A stretch of 7,108 nucleotides of DNA from Flavobacteriaceae bacterium (GTDB lineage: Bacteria > Bacteroidota > Bacteroidia > Flavobacteriales > Flavobacteriaceae). The DNA lies in the NCBI GenBank assembly GCA_030633225.1, contig DAOVTF010000101.1, forward strand, positions 1-7,108. Direction: 5' to 3'. The notes below the pieces were generated by a model. That model did no database searches and was not told where the DNA came from. It saw nothing but the letters and a program-made list of their open reading frames with translations. Of this stretch, positions 5,153 through 7,108 are shown piece by piece; position 1 is the stretch's first letter, and the number at the start of each line of letters is the position of its first letter. The position numbers and the translations under genes were made by a program.

Positions 5153-7087
5153 CTATAAAGGGACATCTAAAATTATGGAGCTCCCAATGTTTAATTCTGA
5201 ATCAATATTCATAGTGCCTCCTATTCTTTTTATTCGATCATTGATATTTTTGAGACCAATGCCAAAAGTTGTTTTATTTTTATCAAAACCTTTGCCGTTA
5301 TCTTCTACAACTATGTTTAAAATTTGCTCATACTCTGAAAATTGTATAATAACTTCATTTGCATCTGCATGTTTAATGCAATTTGTTAAAAGCTCTTGAA
5401 CAATTCTAAATATTTGAATTTCAATTGTATTGCTAATGTGTTTATCAACATTTACATTGATTACTTTAACAGATAATTTGTGGGAGTTGGAAATTTGATT
5501 AGCTATTGCTTGAATAGAAGGTATCAACCCTTTATTGATAAATGTTCCAAAGTTTTTTTTGTGAGCTATAGTTCTGATTTCTTTATAAGTATTGTCAGCC
5601 AGTTTTTTTAATTTACTAAGTAGTACTTCCTTTTCTCTGTGATTCTTTATGTTCGAAATTTCTTCTATATATAGTTTAAGTGTGGCCATTTTACTTCCTA
5701 AATTGTCATGCAGATCATTTGCAATTCTAATACGTTCCTTTTCCTGTGCATCAATTATGGCATCAATACCATTTAATTCTTGGTCTTTTAAGCGTTTTTC
5801 AAGATTTTGTGTTTGAATAGTATGCTTTTGTTTTGCTAAAAGCTTTTTTCTTTTGTAATTTCTTAAATTAGTAATGACCAATAGAAATAGTGATATCAAG
5901 ATAATTATTGCTGCAAATAATAAATTTCTATTGATTTTTCTTATAAAATCTATCTCAATATTTTTAGCTTTTAACGTTTCAATTTCTCTTTCTTTTTTGG
6001 CTGTTTCATATTTGGTCTGAATTTCTAAAATTTGTTTTTGGTTTTCACTATTTAATATGCTATCGGTTAGTATTTTTGATTTTTCTGAATATTCTAAGGC
6101 TGTGTCAATTGAATTTAATCCTTTGTAACAGTCTTTTAGCATATCGTAAGCAAAAATTAGTTGTTTGCCATTTACTTTTTGCACAACCAGATCATAATAT
6201 TGAATAGCCTTTTTGAATTCTTTATTTTTAAAATGTAAATACCCAAGGTTACCCTGTGTAATTTCAATACCTGTTATAAGGTTCATTTCATTTTTCAATT
6301 TGAGAGTTTTTAAAAGGTATTCTTTCGCTCTTTGAGGGTTTTTATCTAAATATATACTTCCCAAATTATTATAAATTGTAGCTAAACAATATTTATTTCC
6401 TTTTTGAATTCCTAATTTCTCTGCTTTTAAATTATAATCAATTGCTTTTGCAGTATCACCATTTTTTAAAAATTGCATGGCCAAATTTGGTAATGTAATC
6501 AACTGATATTGTGAAAGGTTTTGATCATCGAAAATAAGCAATGCCTTTTTGCTATATTCAATGGCTTTGGAATAATTATTTAATTCAGCAAAAGCACTGG
6601 AAATATTATTATAACATTTTGCAGCATTAATCTGGTCATTATTCTTTTCAAAAAAAGAAGCACTTTTGGTAAGTGTTTCAATGGATTTATTATAATTCGC
6701 CTGTTTTAACTGTACCGCACCTAAGCTTATATTTATTTCGGCTATTCTTTTTTGATTATTAGATTTTTTAAAATACTGTTTGGTTTTTTCAAAGTATAAA
6801 GATGCAGAATCTAATTGTGCTTCAAAAAAAGAGATGCGTCCTAACTGGTTGTAAGTTTCAGCTAGTAATGAGTCATTGGATTTGTATTGAAGGGAACGAT
6901 GCGTAAATTCTTTACTTTTTTTAATATCAATTCGCTCATATTGTTTAGCCAATTGTAGGTTTATATTTGCTATTTCATATTTGTCTTTTGTATTTTTTAA
7001 CTCCAAAGTCAAACTGTCAATTTTTGTATTTTGGGCAAACACAATTGTGCTAAATAGTAATAATATAAATGAGTTTATTTTTCTCAT
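5153..7087 (-). CDS. TPR-containing membrane sensor histidine kinase (HisKA_3 / HATPase_c)
   Basis: This 644-aa protein starts with a signal peptide (hydrophobic 6-17, likely cleavage after A18 in VFAQN). About seven or eight tetratricopeptide repeats follow, roughly 37-345, with clear units such as YNQLGRISFFEAQLDSA, YNNISSAFAELNNYSKAI and YNNLGSIYLDKNPQRA. A coiled-coil-like stretch (about 349-385) leads to one membrane span (389-407), then a second charged linker (410-450). The kinase follows: a HisKA_3 dimerisation region with phospho-acceptor H460 in NDLHDNLG, and an HATPase domain with the N-box ELLTNCIKHA (565-574, Asn569), DNGKGF (596-601) and FGIGLKNI (608-615). All key residues are present. 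The TPR part should be periplasmic and is presumably the sensor; the ligand is unknown. The partner is the regulator encoded 34 bp downstream. The ATG is 21 bases from the window edge, so the promoter lies mostly outside. Confidence 0.95.
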   Translation of the reverse strand: MRKINSFILLLFSTIVFAQNTKIDSLTLELKNTKDKYEIANINLQLAKQYERIDIKKSKEFTHRSLQYKSNDSLLAETYNQLGRISFFEAQLDSASLYFEKTKQYFKKSNNQKRIAEINISLGAVQLKQANYNKSIETLTKSASFFEKNNDQINAAKCYNNISSAFAELNNYSKAIEYSKKALLIFDDQNLSQYQLITLPNLAMQFLKNGDTAKAIDYNLKAEKLGIQKGNKYCLATIYNNLGSIYLDKNPQRAKEYLLKTLKLKNEMNLITGIEITQGNLGYLHFKNKEFKKAIQYYDLVVQKVNGKQLIFAYDMLKDCYKGLNSIDTALEYSEKSKILTDSILNSENQKQILEIQTKYETAKKEREIETLKAKNIEIDFIRKINRNLLFAAIIILISLFLLVITNLRNYKRKKLLAKQKHTIQTQNLEKRLKDQELNGIDAIIDAQEKERIRIANDLHDNLGSKMATLKLYIEEISNIKNHREKEVLLSKLKKLADNTYKEIRTIAHKKNFGTFINKGLIPSIQAIANQISNSHKLSVKVINVNVDKHISNTIEIQIFRIVQELLTNCIKHADANEVIIQFSEYEQILNIVVEDNGKGFDKNKTTFGIGLKNINDRIKRIGGTMNIDSELNIGSSIILDVPL

Positions 7088-7108
7088 TATTCTAGGTTGG
7101 TATGTTAC

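Noticed and set aside
5175..5399. Plus-strand open frame opposite the kinase ATP-binding domain
   Set aside because: It lies wholly over the conserved N-box and G-box codons of the kinase, which explain the sequence.
4359..7108. Idea that the two-component system is part of, or controls, the CYTH/transporter module
   Set aside because: The genes are convergent, no shared operator-like repeat was found upstream of the plus-strand genes, and TPR kinase/NarL regulator pairs are common stand-alone units in Flavobacteria.
1..7108. CRISPR array, tRNA, rRNA, insertion sequence, toxin-antitoxin or phage-defence genes
   Set aside because: No regularly spaced repeats, no cloverleaf or rRNA-like stretch, and no transposase or defence-type domains are visible on either strand.

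Overview
The window is AT-rich and looks like the chromosome of a member of the Bacteroidota, most likely the Flavobacteriaceae. The clues are the A-rich stretches rather than Shine-Dalgarno sequences before start codons, a lipoprotein signal with Asp/Asn residues just after the lipid-modified Cys, and a TPR-containing HisKA_3 histidine kinase paired with a NarL-type regulator in a layout common in that group. The assignment is an inference from sequence style, not from a marker gene.

Layout, plus strand (1-4358): the 3' end of a large acidic, probably exported protein (1-605) ends in a clear intrinsic terminator. Only 12 bases after that stem begins a SdiA-regulated/YjiK-type beta-propeller lipoprotein (659-1408). 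It is followed 18 bp later by a 213-aa protein that I read as a divergent CYTH-fold protein (1427-2068), then a canonical 157-aa CYTH/triphosphate tunnel protein (2134-2607), and, after a 149-bp structured gap, a 533-aa DASS/SLC13-type anion transporter (2757-4358).

Layout, minus strand (4489-7087): a two-component system transcribed towards the transporter. The sensor kinase (7087 to 5153) comes first, and the LuxR/NarL-type response regulator (5118 to 4489) follows 34 bp later. The convergent gap (4359-4488) shows no convincing terminator.

The most interesting part is 1427-4358. Two neighbouring CYTH-like proteins, one with the catalytic signature intact and one with it eroded, lie beside an anion transporter of the SLC13 superfamily. 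In that transporter the usual Ser-Asn-Thr motifs have changed to Ser-Ala-Thr and Ser-Lys-Thr, and a second lysine sits in the matching C-terminal loop. A working hypothesis is a small module that imports or exports a (poly)phosphate-like or other polyanionic compound and senses or hydrolyses it in the cytoplasm. The lipoprotein could be a surface or periplasmic partner. The link rests on adjacency and motif reading only. The two-component system is adjacent but convergent, so nothing in the sequence shows that it controls the module.
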